Part shown: positions 26,473-35,309 of the stretch, piece by piece | How positions within the stretch are numbered: the stretch's first letter is position 1 | Layout of the letters: every line of letters starts with the position of its first letter | Assembly (NCBI GenBank): GCA_949297285.1 | Contig: CASFRL010000005.1 | Location: 1-64,000, forward strand | DNA from: an uncultured Bacteroidales bacterium | GTDB lineage: Bacteria; Bacteroidota; Bacteroidia; Bacteroidales; Coprobacteraceae | Direction of reading: 5' to 3' | Length of the DNA stretch: 64,000 nt | Program-made: the position numbers and the translations under genes | Notes under the pieces: model-generated | The model's database searches: none | Told to the model about the DNA's origin: nothing | The model's input: only the letters and a program-made list of their open reading frames with translations

Positions 26473-28548
26473 TTAATTCCCTATATTCGAATTTTCCTTG
26501 AGAGTTATATGATTGTTCCCGATAGAAACAATACCTTTTTCTTTATTATATTGAATCTTATTCTGATCGATGCAAATATTACTGCAAATTTCCATAAGTT
26601 GTTCAATATAAATACCTCCGACATTATTTCCTTCGATCCAATTGTGCATAATATCGATATTTCTGGATTCACAGCAGTAGATACCGGATAGGGCATTACG
26701 TGCTATTTCATTTTGTAAGATGCGAATATCCGATCCGAAAGAGATACATATTCCATTTCCCCATAGCGAAGAATCGAACCTTGAATCGGTTATCTCTGCT
26801 TGTGCCGTATGTGCTAAATGCAGATTATGGTGAAAATAAGGACCGGGTACGACATTCGATCCGTTATTGTCAAAGTCACATCGGTCGATTGTGATATTCC
26901 GGGCTCCGGAAATCAACGATCCGTTTTTGGTACAATTTCGTACCGTTAAGTTTCTGAATACAATATCTGACATTTTATGTGCAGAGTCGGATAAAAGGAT
27001 AATGCCTTCACGTGAGGGAGCATGAGAACACAGACGCAAACTTCGCTCATAGTTGGGATCGAATCCTGTCTCGGGTTTGGTAGCACCTTCAACGACAAAA
27101 TTCCACAAAACAACATCATGTAGATCGGTTGTCGCATTAATAATCGTCGGTCCGATACTGTCCGGCTCTAACATCAATATGCTTTTGAGCCCTTCTCCGC
27201 AGATTTTGGTTCCGTTATTTAATCGAAGCGACTGTTTTATCTTGTGCACGCCTTCTTTCAGTACAATCCAACGGCCCTCTGCTTTATCGATAGCCGATTG
27301 TATATTTTCTCCGGGAAAGATTTCCACGATATTCGTCTGAGGAATATTGGCTGTCCCGTTAAGCATTGCACCTGTTTGTCCCGGTAAAATATGAACCGTG
27401 TATGGTAACGAGTCGAATATTGTTGCAGGTTTGTCGGTTTTATATCTGTTATCATACCCTCTGGTTGAGGCCAATACATTGAATGGTTTTATAGATTGAG
27501 GAGAAGATTCGATCAAAGACTTCGTTTGCGAAAGTTCTATACCTTTTATCTTTAGGTAATGATTATAAATAGATTGATATATATCGGATATATGACGGTC
27601 GCGGTATGAAATATCTCCGAAAGCCGGCATCTCTTTCCCCATAAGAAATTGTGCCGTATATTCATATCCACGAGCCAATCTGTGGTCGGCTACGGCATAT
27701 AAATCGATTCCTTGAGTCCATGCAATTTGAGCGACTTTCGATAATTCCCCTAATCCCAATTGCACATGTCCCCAGTCTCGGGTAGCTTCTTGACATTGAC
27801 CGGTAGGATAAATATATCGGGTAATTCCGGAATTGCCCTCACCCCGATAGAAGCGCTCTAACGCTTTATTGAAGATATCTTGATCTTCTAAAAATACCCC
27901 CATGCACATCATGGTTGCCATCATGGAAGCATCCCAATTTCCGTTAGCTTCTGTAAAAAAGTCTTGTATGGTCGGGTAGAAGACCGTCCGTAATAGCTTT
28001 TCAAATTGTTTTATATCATTTATAGCCCAATCGGCACCTGTGTGTTTCAATATTTCTGCTGCATTTAGAAATTTCTGTCCGAATAGACCAATATTTAATT
28101 TTGCATTGTTCCCGTCCAGACTCCATAATTTATAAGACCATGCATTCAATATTCGTATAGCGTGTTTGGCATAATTGGGATCTCGGGTAATATACCATAG
28201 AAGGGCACAAGTATATGCCGTTTGGGCATCTTCCGAAAATTCCTTTCCTCCGATACTGTTCGTATTGTATGCCCCGACAGAAACATAAGTGTATGCTTTG
28301 ACAGATTTTGTAGTATCGGTATTTGCAACTAATTGTTCAAAAGCGCTTGCCCAAGGTTCTGTTTTTCGGATGATGTTTTGACACATGGTATCTAAGTCTG
28401 CTTTACTCTGGAACATTCCCGGATGAGAAAATTCTGTATTCAGAAATTCCGGGTTTTCAGTGACTGGTCCAGACTTGGGGTTACAGGCAATGCAGGTAAT
28501 ACAAGCCGTGATACTGGTAAAAAGAGTTTTAATGTTTAACAGATTCAT
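26473..28548 (-). CDS. Lipoprotein fusing an alginate-lyase-like domain to a beta-helix
   Basis: 691 residues from the ATG at 28548, which gives a lipoprotein signal with lipid Cys near residue 22 (ITCIACNP). The upstream start at 28623 would bury this signal. Residues about 40-370 resemble the alpha-toroid alginate lyase family (NANGNWDASM-like EANGNWDASMMA, then CQEATRDWGHVQLGLGEL). Residues about 420-691 are a right-handed beta-helix with repeated rungs (IVFRNLTVRNCT, IHMN-like NIDIMHNWIEGN). It probably cleaves or binds a uronic-acid-containing glycan at the surface. In a locus with GH88 a lyase is expected to supply unsaturated uronate ends. A terminator separates it from the SusCD transcript. 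Confidence 0.8.
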   Translation of the reverse strand: MNLLNIKTLFTSITACITCIACNPKSGPVTENPEFLNTEFSHPGMFQSKADLDTMCQNIIRKTEPWASAFEQLVANTDTTKSVKAYTYVSVGAYNTNSIGGKEFSEDAQTAYTCALLWYITRDPNYAKHAIRILNAWSYKLWSLDGNNAKLNIGLFGQKFLNAAEILKHTGADWAINDIKQFEKLLRTVFYPTIQDFFTEANGNWDASMMATMMCMGVFLEDQDIFNKALERFYRGEGNSGITRYIYPTGQCQEATRDWGHVQLGLGELSKVAQIAWTQGIDLYAVADHRLARGYEYTAQFLMGKEMPAFGDISYRDRHISDIYQSIYNHYLKIKGIELSQTKSLIESSPQSIKPFNVLASTRGYDNRYKTDKPATIFDSLPYTVHILPGQTGAMLNGTANIPQTNIVEIFPGENIQSAIDKAEGRWIVLKEGVHKIKQSLRLNNGTKICGEGLKSILMLEPDSIGPTIINATTDLHDVVLWNFVVEGATKPETGFDPNYERSLRLCSHAPSREGIILLSDSAHKMSDIVFRNLTVRNCTKNGSLISGARNITIDRCDFDNNGSNVVPGPYFHHNLHLAHTAQAEITDSRFDSSLWGNGICISFGSDIRILQNEIARNALSGIYCCESRNIDIMHNWIEGNNVGGIYIEQLMEICSNICIDQNKIQYNKEKGIVSIGNNHITLKENSNIGN

Positions 28549-28666
28549 ATCGAATAAATATTTAGATGTGAGAAAAATCCGGATCGGATAAAAAGATTTT
28601 GTGATGATTTTTTGTCTCGACATCGGTCTTTGTGTACGACGAAGACCATTTCCCTAATATTTTAAA

Positions 28667-28710
28667 ATTAAACATGGGAATAAAAAACATATTTTATTCC
28701 CATGTTTAAT
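28667..28710 (-). terminator. Terminator of the SusC-SusD transcript
   Basis: A perfect 19-bp stem (28667-28685 with 28692-28710) and six-base loop, 15 bases past the stop codon of the 334-residue lipoprotein. It divides the SusCD genes from the downstream lyase gene. Confidence 0.85.
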
Positions 28711-28724
28711 TGTCTCGGTTCGAT

Positions 28725-29729
28725 TTAATATACCGTGTAGCGTTTCATGCTGATAGTACCTCCGGCTCTTCCTTTCTTCATTTCGTTGGCATAAATATAA
28801 GCCTTATATTTACCATCCTGAGTTTCTATCCACATACCGTCATTGGTTATAATGTCAAGAGCCCAGTTCGGCATGTTGTGCATATCGATATCTCTTAAAT
28901 CGATGTCATCGATATATATGGCCGGTTGAGCTTCTGCCGGATTCTTTAAATGTAATCTGGCCAGATGCGCATCCTTGATACCTACATCCCGAATTTTTGT
29001 GTTACGGTTTACACCTTCCGGGAGAGTAATACCCGGCAAGTATTTCGAAGCATCGGCTGCCGGTGCAACAAAAGCATGGTTGAATGTTACATTATCGACA
29101 CTATAGTTCCTGTATAAATAAACGAGGTCTATTTTTTCAGGATGTTCGGCGGCTTCAGCCGCAGTATAAACAGCCATATCCTCGATTGAAATATAACATT
29201 TCGTAGATGAAATGCTTAAGTCTAATTTCATATCCATTGTTGCAATGTCGTACGGTCCCATATCCATAGAAACAGTCTCTCCATTGGAGGCTTGTGCTGA
29301 AAAGGTGAACGTTACTTTAGAACCTTTTGCTTCTTCAGGTATTACATAATAATAACGTAATGTGGCAGCACACGTGTCTATGCAATAATCGACTTGAGTA
29401 ATTTTTCCGTCGGTCACGGAAGGGTTGCCGACAACAATTCCTTCATCGATACCGTCCAGTCTGGTGTAATAGGATTTGTTTTCCATCCATGTGCCGGCTG
29501 CACCGGCAATACTGGCTTCGACTTTTGCATTCACCAATTTACCTGCGGAATAAGGAATGGCCATGGCATAAGCAAATTCGATTTCGTTTCCACAGATGTT
29601 AGGTCCCAGACTCCGTTTCAAGCATTTGTTTTGAAGAATTGTAGTATCATCTTCATCTGCGCAAGAATATAGAAAGACAGATATGCAGCATAATGCATAT
29701 ACGCTATATAACAATATTTTCGATTTCAT
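28725..29729 (-). CDS. PUL lipoprotein, DUF4466-like, putative surface glycan-binding protein
   Basis: 334 residues with a lipoprotein signal (VFLYSCADEDD, lipid Cys near 23). It resembles DUF4466 proteins that accompany SusD in Bacteroidota loci. The visible features are a beta-rich N-terminal half (GTWMENKSYYTRLDGIDEG, YYYVIPEEAKGSKVTF) and a C-terminal half rich in I-D-L-R segments (IYIDDIDLRDIDMHNMPNW). There is no catalytic motif. It lies 21 bases after the small DUF5018-like lipoprotein on the SusCD transcript and precedes the terminator. A surface glycan-binding role is inferred from position. Confidence 0.72.
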   Translation of the reverse strand: MKSKILLYSVYALCCISVFLYSCADEDDTTILQNKCLKRSLGPNICGNEIEFAYAMAIPYSAGKLVNAKVEASIAGAAGTWMENKSYYTRLDGIDEGIVVGNPSVTDGKITQVDYCIDTCAATLRYYYVIPEEAKGSKVTFTFSAQASNGETVSMDMGPYDIATMDMKLDLSISSTKCYISIEDMAVYTAAEAAEHPEKIDLVYLYRNYSVDNVTFNHAFVAPAADASKYLPGITLPEGVNRNTKIRDVGIKDAHLARLHLKNPAEAQPAIYIDDIDLRDIDMHNMPNWALDIITNDGMWIETQDGKYKAYIYANEMKKGRAGGTISMKRYTVY

Positions 29730-29750
29730 AATATATACGATAAATTTATT

Positions 29751-30182
29751 TTACTCGATGGTATATTCTTGTTCCGTAATATAGATAGTATACGTTTTTT
29801 GTACCTTACGGTTACCCGAAATCACAGTGTATTTCGGTGGATTCTCCTTATAATTCGAGAAATCTGTAAATCCGGTTACTTTCGGGGTTAGCTTTGCATC
29901 GGTAACCAGAGAAAATTGCGGATATACATTTCTTAAATCTGTCCCGTATCGTACGGTTACATGAATGCTGCAAGCTACAGTATCGATAACGGCATCTTCG
30001 TCGTTCAAATGGACAGGAAGAAGGTCTGTCCCGAGTAGTTTAAAGTTGCTGACATAACATTCTGACCGTGTGGTAATCAATAATTGATCTTCGTCGACCG
30101 GATAATCTTTGAAAAGACAACTGGTACATAAAAGGGGCAGTAAAACGATACAAACTCGATATATGATTTTCTTTATATTCAT
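29751..30182 (-). CDS. Small PUL lipoprotein, DUF5018-like
   Basis: 143 residues with a lipoprotein signal (VLLPLLCTSCLFKDY). One Ig-like beta-sandwich follows (YVSNFKLLGTDLLPV, then IHVTVRYGTDLRNVYPQFSL, ending KTYTIYITEQEY). This is the pattern of DUF5018 modules that often sit beside SusD. It is too small to be an enzyme and is most likely a spacer or accessory surface protein of the SusCD complex. It lies 33 bases downstream of susD and is part of the same transcript. Confidence 0.7.
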   Translation of the reverse strand: MNIKKIIYRVCIVLLPLLCTSCLFKDYPVDEDQLLITTRSECYVSNFKLLGTDLLPVHLNDEDAVIDTVACSIHVTVRYGTDLRNVYPQFSLVTDAKLTPKVTGFTDFSNYKENPPKYTVISGNRKVQKTYTIYITEQEYTIE

Positions 30183-30215
30183 AATTTGTCTGTTTTTAGA
30201 AATTTCAAAAAATAT

Positions 30216-32108
30216 TTATAGCCAAGGTTTGTTTTGTGTTAAGTTCGGATTTCTGTTGCGTTCGCTTTCTGGAATAGCAAAAATATAACACCGTTCATAG
30301 ATTTGATTGGTAGCATTCTGGAAGAAAGTTCCGCTATGGCTATATCCGCTGGGCGGATTGCCCCATGTGTCGCGAATGGTATAGCCATCGGGATCTCCGG
30401 GCGGGCAAAAACGTTCTTCTATTTTTCTCCAGCGTCGAAGGTCAAATGGCCGTTGTCCTTCACCGATCAATTCGACGATGCGTTCTTGTTCAATTGCTTC
30501 GAAGAATGCTTCTTGCGTTGCTGTTTTCTCGGCACTTAATGCCGGAAGATTCCCACGATGACGCACGCGGTTTACCATTTGTATGGCATAATCTTTCTCT
30601 GCACCTAAATTAGCGAAGTTGACGGCTTCGGCATACATTAAGTAAACATCGGCCAAGCGGATAACCGGCCAGTCAACATCTCCTTCGTCACGGCCCTGAC
30701 CGGCATAGTTACGAACAAATTTGCGGAAAACGTAACCGGTCAAACATCCGTCAGTCTCATAAGTTTTATACAGTTGACCGTTAATCTCAAAGTTATTAAC
30801 GCCCCATGTTTTATATATGAAAGGTGAAAAGCCGGTTTCTGCTTTATCATATATACCCATTATCATCTCATAATCCCATAGCAATGTCGATTTCAGACGG
30901 TAGTCACGATTATCATAACTTGCCGGATTTATGGCAGAATTTTCGGTCGTACGTGCATCAGTAACCGTTGGAGACATCGGAACCAGTGCTTCCCGGAAAT
31001 CTCCGGTTGTTAAATCTTGGTATCTATCAGCTATCTCAAAGCGAGGTGTCACCCAACATTGCCCATATTCCAATGTTCGTCCGGCCAAATCTCTCATAAG
31101 AGATTCTCCCTGATCTGTTCCTACACCTCCATGCGTGAATGCTATGATAAATTCTGAGTTTCCATTAGCCACGTTAGTAAATAAATAATAGTAATTGGGT
31201 AGGTTTTCTGCTTTTCCTAACGGATCGCATGTGCCGGGTTCTCCGTTTCGGAACAGTTGAAGCCCGAATTCATCTATTACTTTTCTGAAGTCTGAAGCTG
31301 CTGCTGTATAAGCATCTTGAGCCTCTTGATCGTTGGGGGTAAAAGTATCTAATTCAGGCCATCCGAATTTGTTCCAACTGGCCCAATACAAGTTTACTTT
31401 TCCTCGTAGCGCTAATGCGGCAGGTTTGGCTAAACGTCCGTATTTGCTTGGAGTATTCGGTAATTTTGTATATGCATAATCGAGGTCCTCCAACATACGG
31501 TCTTTGATGTATTTGATAGGTCTTCTTGATAAAGTATCGGCTTCTTCTTTGTAATAGATGCGTTCGTCTATGTATGGGACATCACCCCACATAGAGATGA
31601 GACGCAGGTAAATAAGAGCACGGTACAATTTAGCTTCACCGACAAAACTTTCTAATGTTTCGATATTGTCTTGTGAAGTTTCACGATTAATCATGTTTTG
31701 TATACCTTCAATCACATAATTGCATCGGTTTATTCCACCATAACAATATTTATACATATTACTGAAACTATTTCCGTATCCCGCAGGATTAAGTTCATAA
31801 AAACCGTCGTATGCAGCACCCTTTTTTAATGCTGAAGAAGGATCGGAGGTAGCAGATGTTCCTTGCAACACGTTACCGCGAACATATACATACTCACCCA
31901 TAGCAACCAAATAATAATCGCGATCGAACAAGTGTCGGATATCGGCGACGGCACCATTTAATGCATATTCAGCATCATTTGTAGTTTCCCAGAAAATAGA
32001 TGATGACAAGTGTTCTCGTGTAGGTTGGTTCAACAGATCGTCATGACATGCAATGCAACCGAGGAGAACAGTCATGTATGTTATTGTTTTTACAATAAAT
32101 TTGTTCAT
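30216..32108 (-). CDS. SusD/RagB family outer-membrane glycan-binding lipoprotein
   Basis: 630 residues from the ATG at 32108. The longer frame from 32180 would hide the lipoprotein signal (VLLGCIACHDDLLNQP). The SusD fold shows as N-terminal TPR-like helices (INRCNYVIEGIQNMI, GEAKLYRALIYLRLISMWGDVPYI). It also shows as the C-terminal VDWPVIRLADVYLMYAEAVN segment and the terminal ERIVELIGEGQRPFDLRRW. It captures the polysaccharide as the lid of the SusC channel. It starts 13 bases after susC. This is the only SusD in the window and defines the locus as one PUL. Confidence 0.96.
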   Translation of the reverse strand: MNKFIVKTITYMTVLLGCIACHDDLLNQPTREHLSSSIFWETTNDAEYALNGAVADIRHLFDRDYYLVAMGEYVYVRGNVLQGTSATSDPSSALKKGAAYDGFYELNPAGYGNSFSNMYKYCYGGINRCNYVIEGIQNMINRETSQDNIETLESFVGEAKLYRALIYLRLISMWGDVPYIDERIYYKEEADTLSRRPIKYIKDRMLEDLDYAYTKLPNTPSKYGRLAKPAALALRGKVNLYWASWNKFGWPELDTFTPNDQEAQDAYTAAASDFRKVIDEFGLQLFRNGEPGTCDPLGKAENLPNYYYLFTNVANGNSEFIIAFTHGGVGTDQGESLMRDLAGRTLEYGQCWVTPRFEIADRYQDLTTGDFREALVPMSPTVTDARTTENSAINPASYDNRDYRLKSTLLWDYEMIMGIYDKAETGFSPFIYKTWGVNNFEINGQLYKTYETDGCLTGYVFRKFVRNYAGQGRDEGDVDWPVIRLADVYLMYAEAVNFANLGAEKDYAIQMVNRVRHRGNLPALSAEKTATQEAFFEAIEQERIVELIGEGQRPFDLRRWRKIEERFCPPGDPDGYTIRDTWGNPPSGYSHSGTFFQNATNQIYERCYIFAIPESERNRNPNLTQNKPWL

Positions 32109-32121
32109 ATTGATGATATAT

Positions 32122-35100
32122 TTAGAATTTGACAATAACGCCGAAAGAATGTGAGCTGACCATCGGATACATATCTCCACGGTCTGTCTTTTCCGGATCG
32201 AGGCCTCTGTATTTGGTAATTGTAAAGAGATTTTCTGTACTATAATAAATACGGAGGTTGTTTACGAAAAATTTTCGTGTAATTTTATTCGGAATAGTAT
32301 AGCCGAACATCAAGTTCTTCATTCGCAGATATGCCAAATTGTCGAGCCAGAATGAAGAGCTTGCTTGATTATTGCTCGAAGAGGCAAGCCTTGGCCATTC
32401 ACTGTTACGATTGTCGTATGACCATGGATTATTGACATGATCTTCGGTCACAGCATAACGTTGTGCCGGAACATTAACAGTATTGAATTTGGTAATCCAG
32501 AAATCGTAGCGACCAGCTGTTCCTTGGAATAACATCGATAGATCGAAACCTTTCCAGCTCATTTGAATGTTCATACCGAAGTTGGTTGTTGGCATGTTTT
32601 GCATTCTGTTGGTATATGCAACCCGGTCTTCACCGGTAATTTGTCCATCTCCATTTACATCGACACGTAAAATATCTCCGGGTTGGGCCCATTGCACGGT
32701 CGTGTTATAGATCTGGGCGTAACTTTGAGCTATTCCTGTATCTAAATAACTGTATACAAATTGATAAGGCATATTGATAAATACATTCCCTTTATCTAAG
32801 AATTCGGCCCAGTTTTCGAGTCGAGATGCATTGTAAGAGATATTGAAGTTTACAGAATAGTTAAAATCCCGAACATGGTCTTTCCAAGTAAAGTTTCCTT
32901 CAAGTCCACGGTTTCGTAAAATCCCGATATTGGTACGTGGTGCTTCATATGCACCGGTTAAGTGAATAGACAAGTCTGATTGCTGTATCATACCTGTGGT
33001 TAAACGATCATAGAAATCTAACTCCGTTGAAAGACGGCCCTTGAGGAAAACAAAATCTAAACCGGCATTGAATACCGAAGTCTTTTCCCATGACAAATCG
33101 GGATTCAGCATTTTTGAATAGACAAATCCTTTGGCGATTTCCCCATTAATCATGTAGTTGTTTTTGTATAGTAACTCTTGTTGCTCGTCTCTTTCGACAG
33201 AACTGTTGTTTCCGAGACCTCCATACGAGAGACGTAACTTACCACTATCCATCCAATTTGAGATATATGGTTTCAACCAATCTTCTTCACTGAAACGCCA
33301 TCCTATGGATGCCGATGGGAAAAATCCGTATTGATATCCGGGCTGAAACTTTGACGAACCGTCTACACGAAGATTCAGTTCGAGCAAATATCTGTCAAAT
33401 GCGTTATAGTTTAATCGACCAATATAGGAGCGTAATCCTTCAGTATAAGAACAGCCTCCATTTTCCACTGTTGTGGTCAGAGCTGCATCTATTTCACTCA
33501 AGTTAGGGTGAATACGGTCTGCCCGATAGGCCGAAATATAGCGCTCATACCAATATTCTTCGCTATATACAAACAAGGCGTTAATCGTGTGATTTCCGGC
33601 AAATTTCTTTTCATAATTGAGTCGGGCATTCAGCAAAGTTTTGTATGCTGTTTGTGAATAGTTTGATATTCCGGCACTCTCATTTACATACCATTTGGTA
33701 TATTGTCCTGTTTGAAAGTTGTAAGCCTGGTTGGGGATATCGGCTTGTTTTTCGAACGAGTTTGTGTAACGTAAGCTGTAATCGACGTGAGCATGGAGAC
33801 CTTTTATCGGTTCCCAATCAAGATATACACTTCCGTTTAATTGTTGTTCATCCTTATTTTTCAGGTGATTATTAAAATATTCGAGAGGGTTGAATGCCGT
33901 CGGATCTTCACCGATGGCCATAACACCTCCGTATGCACCTATTTCAGGATCATAAGGCGTGATACCGGCGATAGCATATTGCATGTCCATATTTCCGCTC
34001 GAACCACCGGTAAAACCATTTGAAAGAGCATATTGAAAATTACTCCAGTTCCCATCCATTCGTACTCCGGTAGTAAGATTCTTGAATAATTTGTAATCGA
34101 AGTTAAACCGGGCGTTATAACGGTTGTAGTCATTATTTATTTGTAACCCTTCTTGTTTTAAATATCCGATGGATGCATAAAAATTAGCAACATCGTTACC
34201 ACCCGTTGCAGATACATTATAGTTTTGCATTGTTCCGGTGCGCATGATGATGTCCCACCAATCGGTATTGGGATAACGCACAGGGTCTATCATACCTAAT
34301 GCCAACCATTGATCGACAGTTCCTTTTGAATATTTTTGTGAAGATTCGGCGATGTTATTTGCAGCAGACGCTTGTCGCTGTACCTCCAACGCTTGTGCAT
34401 AATCCGATAAGAAGCTGTATGACCGTATCGGTTTTTCAAAACCGTATGTGCCTGAGAATGTAACCGATGTTTTTCCTGCACCTTTTCCTGATTTTGTTTT
34501 GATCAGGATAACGCCATTTGCTCCACGAGATCCGTATATGGAGGATGCGGCAGCATCCTTTAACACTGAAATACTTTCAATATCTTCCATGTTGAGACGG
34601 TCAATATCGACATCAGGCATATCATCTACTACGATAAGAGGGCTGGCATCGTTAATGGTTCCGAGACCCCGAATCAATATTTCAGATTGATTATTCCCTG
34701 CCATCCCGGAACTTTGTGTAACCGTAAGACCGGGAACCAGACCTTGTAAAGCCGTAGATGCATTTGCAATAGAACGGCCGCTCAATGATTCATCAACTGA
34801 AATCGCAGAAACAGCTCCGGTCAAATTTACCTTCTTTTGTTGTCCGTAACCTACCACAACTACCTGATCCAGAGCAATGGTCGATTCCTGCATTGTGACG
34901 TCTATAACCGTTTTGTCACCGACTTTAATTTCTTGATTATTGTAACCTATGTAAGAAAATACCAAAATATCATCATTATTGATGTTTTTCATGGAATATT
35001 TTCCGTCAATGTCAGTTGCTGTACCTTTATTGGTATTTTTGACCATGATAGTCGCTCCAATAATGGGTTCATGGTTAGCATCATAAACCTTTCCGCTGAT

Positions 35101-35166
35101 ATTGTGCTGGGCATATAGCGTATTGGCACAAAAGGCGATAGGTATAGCGATAAGAATTTGTTTCAT
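32122..35166 (-). CDS. SusC/RagA family TonB-dependent outer-membrane transporter
   Basis: About 1014 residues from the ATG at 35166 (MKQILIAIPIAFCANTLYAQ signal); an upstream ATG at 35178 adds four residues. A carboxypeptidase-regulatory-like domain follows (ISGKVYDANHEPIIGATI), then the TonB-box region (LDQVVVVGYGQQKKVNLTGA), a plug with the family LIVVDDMPD and SIYGSRGANGVILIKTK segments, and a 22-strand barrel ending in F. It imports oligosaccharides of the PUL substrate with TonB energy. It is the first gene of the SusCD transcript, and the hybrid regulator lies 130 bases upstream on the same strand. Confidence 0.96.
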   Translation of the reverse strand: MKQILIAIPIAFCANTLYAQHNISGKVYDANHEPIIGATIMVKNTNKGTATDIDGKYSMKNINNDDILVFSYIGYNNQEIKVGDKTVIDVTMQESTIALDQVVVVGYGQQKKVNLTGAVSAISVDESLSGRSIANASTALQGLVPGLTVTQSSGMAGNNQSEILIRGLGTINDASPLIVVDDMPDVDIDRLNMEDIESISVLKDAAASSIYGSRGANGVILIKTKSGKGAGKTSVTFSGTYGFEKPIRSYSFLSDYAQALEVQRQASAANNIAESSQKYSKGTVDQWLALGMIDPVRYPNTDWWDIIMRTGTMQNYNVSATGGNDVANFYASIGYLKQEGLQINNDYNRYNARFNFDYKLFKNLTTGVRMDGNWSNFQYALSNGFTGGSSGNMDMQYAIAGITPYDPEIGAYGGVMAIGEDPTAFNPLEYFNNHLKNKDEQQLNGSVYLDWEPIKGLHAHVDYSLRYTNSFEKQADIPNQAYNFQTGQYTKWYVNESAGISNYSQTAYKTLLNARLNYEKKFAGNHTINALFVYSEEYWYERYISAYRADRIHPNLSEIDAALTTTVENGGCSYTEGLRSYIGRLNYNAFDRYLLELNLRVDGSSKFQPGYQYGFFPSASIGWRFSEEDWLKPYISNWMDSGKLRLSYGGLGNNSSVERDEQQELLYKNNYMINGEIAKGFVYSKMLNPDLSWEKTSVFNAGLDFVFLKGRLSTELDFYDRLTTGMIQQSDLSIHLTGAYEAPRTNIGILRNRGLEGNFTWKDHVRDFNYSVNFNISYNASRLENWAEFLDKGNVFINMPYQFVYSYLDTGIAQSYAQIYNTTVQWAQPGDILRVDVNGDGQITGEDRVAYTNRMQNMPTTNFGMNIQMSWKGFDLSMLFQGTAGRYDFWITKFNTVNVPAQRYAVTEDHVNNPWSYDNRNSEWPRLASSSNNQASSSFWLDNLAYLRMKNLMFGYTIPNKITRKFFVNNLRIYYSTENLFTITKYRGLDPEKTDRGDMYPMVSSHSFGVIVKF

Positions 35167-35309
35167 GTATTTGATCATAATTTTGGAAAAAGATTTTCGT
35201 GAAAATAATTTGTTTTGATTATTCTTCCCTTGTCAGGGATTGCGAAAAAAATAGATAAAAATTTTTACTATGTTTTCATTTTCTCCTTTCTTTAATTGTT
35301 AGATTATAA

